This document shows, one piece after another, positions 53,501 through 62,093 of a stretch of 62,244 nt of DNA. Origin of the DNA: Acidobacteriota bacterium (GTDB lineage: Bacteria > Acidobacteriota > CAIWXX01); assembly GCA_016191015.1 (NCBI GenBank), contig JACPPM010000304.1:1-62244 (forward strand), given 5' to 3'. The position numbers were made by a program, and so were the translations under genes. Within the stretch, counting starts at the first letter, position 1. Each line of letters opens with the position of its first letter. Under the pieces are notes generated by a model. The model made no database searches. It was given only the letters and a program-made list of their open reading frames with translations, and was not told where the DNA came from.

Positions 53501-55785
53501 TCCACTATGAGCTGGCGGGCTACTACGCGGCGCGCACCGGCGAAAACGCGGCGCTGATGACCGAAGCTGCATGCATCGCATGGAACGCCGCCGCCCGCCG
53601 GCAGGAAGGCCAAATGAGCCGCGAGCCACGCGTGGTGGCAACCATTCAATTCCGCGGCGTGTCCTGCGAACTGGTGGAAGACTACTCCCATATCTGGGGG
53701 CGTGAATTCGAGCACGAGGAAAACAGCATCCTCCGCCACTTCGAGAAACTGCTGCGCGAGTGGGCCGCAAGCAGCGATGCAACCCGACTGAGCACGGCCC
53801 TCGACTGCTTCGCCCGGCGGAATCGCACTTCTCTTATGTGGACCGTGTTCATGGAAGTCGCCGCTGAGCATCCTTCGACGCTGGGCGTCCAACTGGAAGG
53901 CGGCTTAAGCGAACCGCTGTTCCTCACGCATCCAGACTACTATCCTGCTGCCGTCTCACTGTTCAGCTCGCTGCATAGGTCGGGAGATGCTGCTCAGCGC
54001 GAACGGTTAGAGAAGCTCGTCCTAGATCTACCGAAGAACGTCCGGTTGCGGGAGGGGGAAAAGGGCGACCCGATGCCTTCATGGGTCATGCATGCGCAGA
54101 ACAGACTGCTTGGTGCGCTTGAGGAACCGAACATACTGAGCGGGGCAGTTCGGGATTTGTGGCGCGAGCGGAGAATCGCGGACGCATTCCCGGCCAACCA
54201 GGAATCGAGGCGATCTGATGCAGGGGTTGTCTGGAGCGTAGGAGTTGCACGGCGCGATAGTGAACTCAAGAAACCTGCCAACAAAGAATTGCTTCATTTG
54301 CGTGAGGCGCTCGGGCCGTTCCTCGTGTGTGACGACAAGAAGTTTGACATCGCGGCGGTCGAACGCCATTGGCCGGTGATTCGGCTTTGCGAGCGGGCGG
54401 TGAAACGCACCGCAAAGCGTCAGCCGGAGATGGCGCGAGAGCTTTGGGGCCATCTCGTCGGTGCATGCGAGAACGTCGCATTCCACGCCAATTGGCCTGA
54501 AACGAGCGACCGCTGGAAGACCGTTCGGCGAATCCTCCTCAAGGCTGCAGATGACCCTCTACCTCAAGCGGACAGCGACGGAGCCACCAAGGAAGACAGC
54601 CGGCCTAGCTGGAGGTGGCCTTCGCCGCGGCTCGATGCAGCTTGCGGTCTGCCCTATCTCGCCCATCGTCTCGGACGAGCGGACAAACCCGTTGCCGCGG
54701 CCATTCGGCGGTTATGCTGCGACAAGTCGCGTGCCGTGCGGTTCAACCTCGCATTAGGGCTTGCGGTGTTGCAGCGACCAGCGGCCGACCTGATGTGGGA
54801 ATTGATCGATTGGTTTATCGCCAACGAGCGGAAGTTTTCAGTGCTCGATGCCTTGGCTGAGTCTGCAGACCAGCTGTGGCGAACAGCGCCCGAGAAGGTG
54901 AAACCGCTACTTAGGCTCATTGCCGACCGCGCCACGCAGAGCGCTCCTGCCGACAACCACATCCACAAAACCTTGGCGCAGACTCATCTGTTTCAGTTCT
55001 TGAGGACCGGCGATCCAGACTGTGGAGCGTTCATCGCTAGCTTCATTGCGGCGTGTGACAGCCCACGGGCGAGCGACCCTCTCGGTGCGCTGCTGCACGC
55101 TTGCCGAGAAGACGGCTGCCTAACTGCTGGTGAGGCTGCCGGACCAGACACGCGCGCTGATCCGGTTCGAGCGCGAACGTGGGGATTCTTTTCCAAACTG
55201 CTGATCACAGCCCAGGCTAGATTGCAGCAGCACCGCGAGGCACGGCGCCAACTCAATGAGCAGGGTCAAGTGGATGATGAAGTCACCAAGCCCTTGCAGG
55301 AGAACCTCGATCGGGCGGCCCGATTGGTGGATGGAATCGCGATGCAACTCTACTTCGCTTCCGGGGCGTTCGATGAGTGGAGTCACAAGGACAAGGCACT
55401 GTTAACTCGCGCACAGTTGTGCCGATTCTGGCAGGAGGCTGCACCGCTGCTCCGCGCTCTGGCGACCGAGCCTCACCCGCACACGGTTCATCAGACCGTC
55501 CAAACGCTGCGACACCTGCTGCGATGCGCGCCCAGCGAAATCTTCGTGCTCGCGACCCAGTCCGTTCTCAGTGGAAGTAAAGCGGGGTTCCAGTATGAGT
55601 CGCTGGCCCGTGACGACGTCGTGGAGCTCATCCAACGTGCCATAGCCGATCATCGTGAGATCTTCCAGGGCGACACCGGGCAAGATTGCGTGGAAGCGCT
55701 CCTTCAAGTTCTCGACCTATCTGTAGAAGCTGGGTGGCCCGAGGCGCGCCAGCTCACACATCGGCTGGAAGAGATCTACCGCTGA
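50542..55785 (+). CDS. Giant STAND NTPase with nuclease-like N-terminus
   Basis: A 1747-residue protein. After a low-complexity leader, residues about 94-180 look like a Cap4/Mrr-like PD-(D/E)xK fold: NYEG (E98), VDDVV (D138, D139) and FISAK (K157), with S-A-K in place of the usual (E/Q)xK. The central P-loop is GEPGCGKS (K413), with Walker B GFLITDALD and the FTHHLLHDYAIARS segment (about 690) typical of STAND NTPases of the Avs type. About 1000 helical, repeat-like C-terminal residues probably form the sensor. This architecture (effector-NTPase-sensor) is that of phage-triggered defence proteins; the role is inferred, not shown. Confidence 0.8.
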   Translation: MDPGWQPVVKSKREYRRKLATLPPAEKLRILDELRSRARELEGSGRSAPPAPSPTVYHREPAPPSADSTGARRASSSRLTAASQRYGGRATAGGVNYEGCVAAFVAVKMLSGSQCSVWDGIDGADISAVTMQAPEPVDDVVASLRGDDNARVFISAKDRGRTVGLTARSPAFAETVDAFVRQFLKLSSTARSRSRLVWAIPSSAGRAAAQELPRVLDSHRMDSGDAPLAEFLLGRRTGESKALEALLTVAKDGWEKQKGSSPTDDELRCFLRKVYVEVYDFERGQRNEREAESDIRSHVVTDPKLAHRAWEKLRHLFSRVDQYGVRVTAASLRHLLANDGMALKSPPDYAADVARLRTLTLRNLTALKEHATLHFGPKPGDAVHVPRTEKLTALVAAAKSGHLLITGEPGCGKSGLIYSLVEKLRKEHFPVILLLADEISARDWKGSATLPGFVHALDEILSNWPDAARGFLITDALDAVRDVETQGMLRRLIRDVREGQSGWKVIASVREFDLKHGRELRELFPGDGVCGHSSDEFRGVAHFYLAGLSEAQLDDLAARRAEIRPFVESARKNTKSGATHRSPFYLRLAAELLREGENPSRLADWNSPAVLMRKFWEIRVKEGDGAHEREVTLRAICRRMVDLRAMRVSLKELSLCAAELSSVDELRSGGILQAPKLRRGTSVGGDEIRFTHHLLHDYAIARSLIPETPGPFYDFALRESVLPIFYRQSFIFALEELWDADPQREEFWECALQLESVTKLYGITRILAPILAARRVESPADLQPLLRSLGPATDSDSPGQQALRHLASGVQDADDNAIRVGAAGWCAFARELAGLLSANASIEGPLVHILARLNTIVATDDAIQRLTLNAVGRRLLAHHVAKPVPKGWPYAVQVGVEAICRTFKNAPAESERALLTLLTPERVAKFPHDDLRVLADNLKRLDAGGDAVVIRLFEAAFAGEPQTGQWERIGTPIIPIAAQTSDQWKTLHYELAGYYAARTGENAALMTEAACIAWNAAARRQEGQMSREPRVVATIQFRGVSCELVEDYSHIWGREFEHEENSILRHFEKLLREWAASSDATRLSTALDCFARRNRTSLMWTVFMEVAAEHPSTLGVQLEGGLSEPLFLTHPDYYPAAVSLFSSLHRSGDAAQRERLEKLVLDLPKNVRLREGEKGDPMPSWVMHAQNRLLGALEEPNILSGAVRDLWRERRIADAFPANQESRRSDAGVVWSVGVARRDSELKKPANKELLHLREALGPFLVCDDKKFDIAAVERHWPVIRLCERAVKRTAKRQPEMARELWGHLVGACENVAFHANWPETSDRWKTVRRILLKAADDPLPQADSDGATKEDSRPSWRWPSPRLDAACGLPYLAHRLGRADKPVAAAIRRLCCDKSRAVRFNLALGLAVLQRPAADLMWELIDWFIANERKFSVLDALAESADQLWRTAPEKVKPLLRLIADRATQSAPADNHIHKTLAQTHLFQFLRTGDPDCGAFIASFIAACDSPRASDPLGALLHACREDGCLTAGEAAGPDTRADPVRARTWGFFSKLLITAQARLQQHREARRQLNEQGQVDDEVTKPLQENLDRAARLVDGIAMQLYFASGAFDEWSHKDKALLTRAQLCRFWQEAAPLLRALATEPHPHTVHQTVQTLRHLLRCAPSEIFVLATQSVLSGSKAGFQYESLARDDVVELIQRAIADHREIFQGDTGQDCVEALLQVLDLSVEAGWPEARQLTHRLEEIYR

Positions 55786-55832
55786 TGCGAGGCAGGATGG
55801 ATCTCGGGTCCAGATCGCCCACGAGGATTCCT

Positions 55833-55895
55833 TGGCCCCTTGGTGTGGCTTCGTGTCGTTGTCTCTTGGTGGTCTGGACGCCTGCCACCTCACCC
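55833..55895. repeat. Dispersed intergenic repeat, copy 2
   Basis: Nearly collinear with positions 113-177: CCCCTTGGTGTGGCTTCGTG, then TCTCTTGGTGGT, TGGACGCC and CCTCACCCC. It lies between the STAND gene and the stop of the TonB-receptor gene. The inverted partner seen at copy 1 (69-93) is absent here. Confidence 0.6.
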
Positions 55896-55915
55896 CAGCG
55901 CGCGGGAGCGGACGA

Positions 55916-58108
55916 CTAGAACTCGCCGCTCAGGACGATCGTGGCGCTGCGGCCGGGGGCGTTCACGGCGGTGCTGTCGGAGGTGGCTGGGTAGGTGCGG
56001 TCCAGGATGTTGCGCAGGAGAAGCTGCGCTTCAAGCCCTCTGCGGAACGACATCCCGGCCGAGAAATCGAGAGTCGTATACCCCGGCGTCCTTATCTCGG
56101 TCGGTCCCGCGGCACTATCGGCGGCATACGCCGCCAGCCGAGATCTCCACCAGACCCGGTGATTGGCCTGGTGGTGCAGGGTCAGGCTGATGCTGTGGGG
56201 AGGAATGTCCGCTGCAGGCGAGTCGTCATCGAGGACTCGCCCACGTGCGACGCCTGCCGCGATGCGCAGAGAGAGATTTTTCCTCAGCGGGCCGTCGATC
56301 TCGAGCTCGGCGCCGCGAATCTCGACTTCACCGCGATTCCTGAAGTAGAAATCCTCGCCGCTCATATATCGTTCGATGAGATCGCTGATCCTGTACACGT
56401 ACCCGTACGCGGCAGCGTGGACCGGGCCCAAACTCGCCCGAATTGCGAGATCGAACTGGTCCGAAGTCTCCGGCGTCAGCGTTGGATTGCCGACGACGAA
56501 CCCGCGGCCCGAGACGCCGCGGAAGTAGCGCTCCGAGAGCAGCGGGTCCCGGAATCCGCGCGCGTACTGGAGCGTCGTGCTGAGGTCCGCGCGCGGAAAA
56601 ACGGTGAAGGCCGCAAAGCCGGACACGGCGCTCGATCTCGTCGAGATGTCTCCGAAATAGCCCCCCTTGTTTGTCGTCGAGACGACATCGCCGCGCAGAC
56701 CGGCGGCCAACTTCAGGCGACTCGAGAGGAGCACCCGCTCCGACTCGACAAACAGACCCGCGTCGATCCGCCTCGCCGATGAGATGGCGCTTTCCTCTTT
56801 CCGGCTCCAGATCTCATCTGTCGTGTCGTAGTCCAAGAAGCGGTTGATGGCACTCAACCCGAATCGTCCGTTCAGATCGACGCCGATGCAGATCTCGCCC
56901 TGCGGCAGAGCCCTTCGTGCACTGACGCGAAGGGATGCGTCATCGGCGGCGATGTCGGACTGCGACAGGCGGCGAGTCGTCTCCTCTGCCGGGAGCCGTT
57001 CCCGATTGGTGATGAGCCGATCGGCGCCGACAAACGACCTCACCTCGATCGAGTCGAATCCCAACCTTCCCGGCAGATCGGCGCCGAAGGTGAAGCGGCT
57101 GGAGCTCTCCTCGGGATAGTAAGCCCGCGTGACGTTCGAGTCTGTCGCCGGTTTGCCCATGTCGCGGACCCGGTCGAGCTGGAGTCCGAAGAAGAGGCGA
57201 GATGACCCGGCGGGGAAGAGTCCTCGAACGAGCAGCCCGCGGTCCCGGGACGCCGAGTTGTCGACCGGCCCGGAAGGCGCGTCGTAGTCACCGAAGAATC
57301 GCTGATGGTACTGGATCAGGAATGCATCCGGCCCGACCGGGATGTTCGTTTCGATTCCTCCGGACGCGCCGTTCTCGCCGATTCCCCCGGCCAGCTCGAG
57401 ACGCAACCCGAAATCGTCCAGGCGCGGCAGCGGCGTGCGCGCATGGATGACGCCGCCCAGCGCATCCGACCCGTATGCGACAGAGCCGGGCCCGCGCACA
57501 ACCTCGATGTTTTCGACGCTGAATGGGTCCAGGAACCCCGCGGACGCTCCCGCCCGCCGCTCAGCCGTCACCCGCGCGTCATCGAGGAGGAGCAGAGTTC
57601 GGGATCGGGCGAGCCCCCGAATCGACGGAACGATCGAGTGGCCTTCCTCGAGCCGCCCCGCGCCCGGGATGTCGGCGAGCGCGTCGCCGAGCTGGGCCGG
57701 GCGTTGCTGCAGGACTTCCTCCTTGGACAACACCGATGATGCGGACGCCGGTGGTGCTGCCGTCGACGGTGACACGCCGGCGATGACAGTGACCGAGACC
57801 TCCTCGGGTGCCGGCAGCCTGATTTCATTGGGACGATCGGCGGACAAAGTCTCTACGCGCACCAGCCCCTTCCACGCCCCACGCTCATCCGCGACCGCAA
57901 CGTCGAACGGCACAGGCGGAAGCGGAACCAGTGAGAACATTCCGTCACGATCGGTCGCAACCGAGCCCTGTGAGCCGACGACCGACACTCGCGCATTTGC
58001 CACCGGAAATCCGGAGGAGTCGACCAGACGGAATATCGTCTGCTGCGCCGCCGTCGCCGTGCCGGCAAACGAAGTGAGGAGCGCCAGAATGCATGATCGA
58101 AGTATCTT
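55916..58108 (-). CDS. TonB-dependent outer-membrane receptor
   Basis: About 730 residues. Signal peptide (ILRSCILALLTSFAGTATA), a carboxypeptidase-regulatory-like domain (about 25-95, FRLVDSSGFPVANARVSVVGSQG), the plug (EEVLQQRPAQLGDALADIPG, RGPGSVAYGSDALGGVIH) and a 22-strand barrel ending in TIVLSGEF. The start is GTG 58108 or 58123; both are near GAG-rich sequence, with 58108 better placed. No iron box is visible upstream. Plug features do not identify the ligand. Downstream neighbours do not form an obvious uptake system. Confidence 0.85.
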   Translation of the reverse strand, partial: KILRSCILALLTSFAGTATAAQQTIFRLVDSSGFPVANARVSVVGSQGSVATDRDGMFSLVPLPPVPFDVAVADERGAWKGLVRVETLSADRPNEIRLPAPEEVSVTVIAGVSPSTAAPPASASSVLSKEEVLQQRPAQLGDALADIPGAGRLEEGHSIVPSIRGLARSRTLLLLDDARVTAERRAGASAGFLDPFSVENIEVVRGPGSVAYGSDALGGVIHARTPLPRLDDFGLRLELAGGIGENGASGGIETNIPVGPDAFLIQYHQRFFGDYDAPSGPVDNSASRDRGLLVRGLFPAGSSRLFFGLQLDRVRDMGKPATDSNVTRAYYPEESSSRFTFGADLPGRLGFDSIEVRSFVGADRLITNRERLPAEETTRRLSQSDIAADDASLRVSARRALPQGEICIGVDLNGRFGLSAINRFLDYDTTDEIWSRKEESAISSARRIDAGLFVESERVLLSSRLKLAAGLRGDVVSTTNKGGYFGDISTRSSAVSGFAAFTVFPRADLSTTLQYARGFRDPLLSERYFRGVSGRGFVVGNPTLTPETSDQFDLAIRASLGPVHAAAYGYVYRISDLIERYMSGEDFYFRNRGEVEIRGAELEIDGPLRKNLSLRIAAGVARGRVLDDDSPAADIPPHSISLTLHHQANHRVWWRSRLAAYAADSAAGPTEIRTPGYTTLDFSAGMSFRRGLEAQLLLRNILDRTYPATSDSTAVNAPGRSATIVLSGEF

Positions 58109-58186
58109 CACAGATTCTCTCACTCCAGCCGTCTCTCTCCCACCTCAATCTACGGAGCAGCCGCGCCCAAAGTTTCCCTTGGCGCT

Positions 58187-59071
58187 TCAGATCAGCACAT
58201 CTGCCGCCGGTCCGACCTTGACGAGATCGATCTTGTTCGTTTCCCACACTCCCAGTGCGTGCTTCTCGCCCGCGACGCGGACGTGCTTCGCCAGCTGAGC
58301 CAGCGGGCGATCTTCACCGAAATAGACACGGCGCCTGGCCTCCAAGACCTTAACCCCGACCGTGTCGATTGCAACGGGATCGGTCGACAGGAAAATGCCC
58401 TTGTACGGCCAGACGAAGCGGGGGTCGAAGTGGTGCGGGCCGCGCGTGTAGAACTGAGGTGTGAGTGCGACGAGAATGTTCAGTTTCACCTTGTCCTTCA
58501 GGATCGGCAGCTTCCAGAGTGTCGCAAGATCGACGCACATGTCGGGGTGATAGTACTCGGGCTTCTCGGCGAACATGATCGGGTTCTTGATGCATCCGCC
58601 GATCCCGGCCCAATGATGGGTGCGAAGGGGGCGTGCGTTGACCAGAGCCGTGCAGGCAGCCAGTGTGCGGCGGGCCCCGCGGTCATCCACCCGCATCCGG
58701 CTCTCCGGAATTCCGATCTCAGCCATGCGACGCTTGATGCCGGCCTCGACCGAGGCCGGTGTCGGGAGGTACTCCCAGACATTCGTCTTGATTCCGGTGA
58801 TTCCGGCGGGATCGAAGAGGCGGCGCCACCCTTCGGCCGGCTGCTTGACGCCGAGCAACTCGACGATGCCACGATCGAGCATTCGTTGGATGACATCAGG
58901 CCTGGGCCGACCGCTCGCATCGAGACATTCGTCGTCGCGGATCAGGACGACCCGGGATCGCTTCGCTGTCTCTCCTCTCATGGTCACGGGGTTTGCGACA
59001 GCTGCGATCGCAGCGCCCGATACGCTGACCACAAACTCGCGACGAGTCATGCCTGCGCGCGAATCGGTCAT
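58187..59071 (-). CDS. DUF362 protein with Tat signal
   Basis: About 294 residues. The N-terminus is a twin-arginine leader (MTRREFVVSVSGAAIAA). The DUF362 body follows (IKTNVWEYLPTPASVEAGIKRRM, WAGIGGCIKNPIMF and FLSTDPVAIDTVG). Many DUF362 proteins carry ferredoxin-like clusters, but no CxxCxxC set appears here. ATG 59071 has GGAGGG six bases upstream and overlaps the preceding gene's stop as ATGA. It is exported folded to the periplasm; its reaction is unknown. Confidence 0.8.
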   Translation of the reverse strand: MTDSRAGMTRREFVVSVSGAAIAAVANPVTMRGETAKRSRVVLIRDDECLDASGRPRPDVIQRMLDRGIVELLGVKQPAEGWRRLFDPAGITGIKTNVWEYLPTPASVEAGIKRRMAEIGIPESRMRVDDRGARRTLAACTALVNARPLRTHHWAGIGGCIKNPIMFAEKPEYYHPDMCVDLATLWKLPILKDKVKLNILVALTPQFYTRGPHHFDPRFVWPYKGIFLSTDPVAIDTVGVKVLEARRRVYFGEDRPLAQLAKHVRVAGEKHALGVWETNKIDLVKVGPAADVLI

Positions 59072-59970
59072 TTCATACCCTCCAGCTTCCGGGCCGCCCG
59101 CGCCAGCAGCGCCTCGGCTTGCGATCTTGTTGTGTTGTCGAACGCGGCTAGGAGCACCCGGCCCGCGATCTGCGCACCGGTCCATCTGCCGTCCTGCTTT
59201 TGAGCGTAGCCGTCCTTGTCGAGGGCTGGAGTGGAGCCGCGGGCAAGAGAGGCGAGCGCACGGGCGGACGCGTCTTCTGTCGGGTAGCGTATCACCACCA
59301 GTCGGGCCGAGCCTGCGTCAGTCCTGTAGGAAGCCAGCAGTCCCTCGGTGGACTCGCCGAGCCCGAGTAGATTCTGATCTCCGATGGGATAGTGGTATAT
59401 GAGGCAAAACGGAGTGTGGAAATACCGGACCGTATTCCGCTGCAGGCCCTCGTCGGGCAGGATCGCGAGTATCCCGGGCCTGTCGCCCTGCTCGCCGATG
59501 GCCCCCGAAATCGCCTTGCCGATTTCGATGACGGCGGACTGCGACTCGGGCGTCTCGGCTTCTGCGGAAACACAGACAAAGAACCGGCCTTTCCAGAAGC
59601 GCAAGAGCCCGGCGGCGTATTCCGAGTCCAGTCCGATGCCGACGCTCTCATCTTCGCGCTCGAAGCTGAAGATGCCGAACGCTTCTTCGCTGGTACCCAT
59701 ATCGAAGAGCTGTGCTGTGATGCGCGGCGCTTCGACCCGGGCATACTCGCGGACGAGTACCTCTCGGAAACCGTACTGAAGGTACACCTCGCCCGCGCCA
59801 TCGATATACCGAAAAATCGTCGTGCGATCGTAGCGCAGGTCTTCGCCGGCGGCCCGCCAGCCTGAAATTTCGGCGGGTACGAGCGCGGCGGGATTCATGT
59901 CGCCTTTCCTGGCGCTGCACGCAGCAACGCTCAGCACACAGATGAGAGCCCCGGCCTTGAGGGACCTCAT
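59068..59970 (-). CDS. DUF6599-like lipoprotein
   Basis: About 300 residues. Lipoprotein signal RSLKAGALICVLSVAAC with lipid-modified C18. The body begins PAEISGWRAAGEDLRYDRTTIFRYIDGAGEVYLQYGF, a pattern of DUF6599-type proteins. It continues with VEAPRITAQLFDMGTSEEAFGIFSFERE. The start is ATG 59970; the earlier in-frame ATG is inside the heptamer repeat and is less likely. It is translationally coupled to the DUF362 gene, so both probably act together on the periplasmic side. No enzyme activity can be assigned. Confidence 0.75.
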   Translation of the reverse strand: MRSLKAGALICVLSVAACSARKGDMNPAALVPAEISGWRAAGEDLRYDRTTIFRYIDGAGEVYLQYGFREVLVREYARVEAPRITAQLFDMGTSEEAFGIFSFEREDESVGIGLDSEYAAGLLRFWKGRFFVCVSAEAETPESQSAVIEIGKAISGAIGEQGDRPGILAILPDEGLQRNTVRYFHTPFCLIYHYPIGDQNLLGLGESTEGLLASYRTDAGSARLVVIRYPTEDASARALASLARGSTPALDKDGYAQKQDGRWTGAQIAGRVLLAAFDNTTRSQAEALLARAARKLEGMK

Positions 59971-59993
59971 GACTGACTTCGGCGGGCCATGGT

Positions 59994-60027
59994 GTTCAAA
60001 GTTCAAAGTTCAAAGTTCAAAGCTCAA
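59994..60027. repeat. GTTCAAA heptamer tandem repeat
   Basis: Four exact copies of GTTCAAA are followed by GCTCAAG, just upstream of the lipoprotein start at 59970. The tract is short and perfect, so copy number may vary by slippage. It lies within the likely 5' region of that gene. Confidence 0.7.
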
Positions 60028-60167
60028 GGGAACCTGGCAGCTCGAGAATCATCCTTGCATTGAATCTGAGACATAAGGAAAGTGTAGGAGTGCGCGGGGG
60101 CGGAAGTCAATTTTGTTTGCTCTCCGCCGTGTGGGAGGTGTATGTCTTATCTCTACGGGAGGTAGTC

Positions 60168-62093
60168 ATGCGGAAACGGATCCTTGCACTCTTCTTGCTG
60201 GCGGCTGCCGGAGCGGCGACGGCGCAGGAGCCGGAGCTCACGAGTCTCGCCCGACCCGACGCGCTCCCGTTCACGATCGAGCAGCTGTACAACACCCGGA
60301 CAATCGGCTCGGCCTGTTGGTCGCCTGACGGAACGACCGTCGCATTCATATCCAACATCTCGGGACGTTTGAACATCTGGACCGTTCCGTCGGCTGGTGG
60401 GTGGCCCACGCAACTGACGGTGTCGGAAGAGGAGCAGAGCGAGCTGGCGTGGTCACCGGACGGCAAGCTGCTCGCCTATGTCTCCGATTACGGAGGCGAT
60501 GAGCAGTACGACATATTCATCATCTCTCCGGAGACGGCGCAGACGGTCAACCTCACGAACACCAGACTGGTATCCGAGGAGTCGGTGATCTGGTCGGCCG
60601 ATGGCAAGGCGGTCGCGTTCGCCAGAAAGCCCAAGGAGGCGAGCAACTACGAGGTGTGCACGAGGAGCCTGAGCGAGCCGCGTGTCCTGTCGCTGACGTC
60701 GGGAACACCGCCTGATCTCTCCAGCTGGCCCATCTCGTTTTCCTCCGATGGCAAGGCGTTGCTTTACAACCAGGTGCGTGTCGACGAGAAGGATTCGAAT
60801 GTCTTCATCGTGGACATGGCCACGGCGAAATCCCGCAACTTGACCCCACACGAAGGCGAGGCGGTCTACAGCGCGACGGCGCTCTCCCCCGATGGCACCA
60901 AAGTGCTCATGACATCGAATGCCGCGAACGGGTTCATGAATGCGGCGCTCCTGGAAGTGGCCACAGGCAAGATCGAGTGGCTCACATCGGACACAGGGCA
61001 GACGACAAGCGGGGCGTTCTCACCTGACGGGAGATCGGTGACATGGACATCGAATATCGACGGCAACAGCGATGTGCACGTGCGCGAGCTCGCGGGCGCA
61101 AAGATAACGACGGTTCCGATGAACAAAGGCGTCAACTCGGAGGCGGCGGCGCTGGCGTTCTCGGCGGACGGAACGAGGTTGCTTATCCGGCACAGCGGCC
61201 CCGACTCGCCGAGCGATCTCTGGGTGCACGATCTTGCGGCGGGCAAACCGCACGCGATCACGAGCTCGCTTGTGGGCGGCCTCCGCGCCTCGGACTTCGT
61301 CGAACCATACATGGTGCACTACCACAGCTATGACGACCGTCAGATTTCCGCGTTGCTCTATATTCCCCACAACATCAGACGCTCGGCAAGCGCCCCGGGC
61401 ATCGTCTGGATCCACGGCGGTCCGACATCGCAGAGCGTGAACGGATTCAACCGGGGGATTCAGTTCTTCGTCAACAAGGGCTATGTCGTCATCGCGCCCA
61501 ACTATCGTGGCAGCACGGGCTACGGCAAGGAGTTCGAGAATCTGAACCGATTCGACATGGGCGGCGGTGATCTCATGGATGCGCTCTACGCCGCACAATT
61601 CCTCGTGAAGAAGACCGGCTACGTCGATCCGAAGAAGCTCATCGCCTACGGCGGAAGCTATGGCGGCTATCTCACGATGATGGCCGTCACGAAAAGCCCG
61701 GACGTGTGGGCGGCCGGGGTGAACCTTTACGGTTTCGTGAACTGGTTCACGGAAATGGAGAATGAAGACCCGCTGTTGCGCCAGTACGATCTCGCGACGA
61801 TGGGCGACCCCGTCAAGGACAAGGCCCGCTTCGAAGAGCGTTCGCCGATCAACTTCGTCGATAAGATCCGCGCTCCGCTGCTCGTGATGGTGGGCAGCAA
61901 CGACCCGCGTTGTCCGAAAAGCGAATCGGACCAGATCGTCGAAGCTATTCGGAACAAGGGCGGCATCGTCGAGTACAAGATTTTCGAAGGCGAGGGTCAC
62001 GGATTCGCCAAGCGCGAGAACCAGATCGATGCCATCAAACGAGCCGTGGATTTCCTCGACGCTCAAGTCAAGAACCGCCAGGCAGCGCAATAG
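60168..62093 (+). CDS. S9-family prolyl oligopeptidase-like peptidase
   Basis: About 641 residues. Signal peptide (RILALFLLAAAGAATAQ), an N-terminal WD40/PD40 propeller (repeats of SPDGxxVAFxS type, about 50-380) and a C-terminal alpha/beta hydrolase. The nucleophile motif is GGSYGGYL, with acid VGSNDPRCP and histidine in EGHGFAKREN. It cleaves peptides, often after proline, in the periplasm. ATG 60168 has GGGAGG five bases upstream. The 151 bases after its stop show only a weak potential hairpin. Confidence 0.9.
   Translation: MRKRILALFLLAAAGAATAQEPELTSLARPDALPFTIEQLYNTRTIGSACWSPDGTTVAFISNISGRLNIWTVPSAGGWPTQLTVSEEEQSELAWSPDGKLLAYVSDYGGDEQYDIFIISPETAQTVNLTNTRLVSEESVIWSADGKAVAFARKPKEASNYEVCTRSLSEPRVLSLTSGTPPDLSSWPISFSSDGKALLYNQVRVDEKDSNVFIVDMATAKSRNLTPHEGEAVYSATALSPDGTKVLMTSNAANGFMNAALLEVATGKIEWLTSDTGQTTSGAFSPDGRSVTWTSNIDGNSDVHVRELAGAKITTVPMNKGVNSEAAALAFSADGTRLLIRHSGPDSPSDLWVHDLAAGKPHAITSSLVGGLRASDFVEPYMVHYHSYDDRQISALLYIPHNIRRSASAPGIVWIHGGPTSQSVNGFNRGIQFFVNKGYVVIAPNYRGSTGYGKEFENLNRFDMGGGDLMDALYAAQFLVKKTGYVDPKKLIAYGGSYGGYLTMMAVTKSPDVWAAGVNLYGFVNWFTEMENEDPLLRQYDLATMGDPVKDKARFEERSPINFVDKIRAPLLVMVGSNDPRCPKSESDQIVEAIRNKGGIVEYKIFEGEGHGFAKRENQIDAIKRAVDFLDAQVKNRQAAQ

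Noticed and set aside
59994-60027. Short repeat tract considered as a CRISPR remnant
   Set aside because: Units are seven bases and contiguous without spacers, and no cas genes are near.
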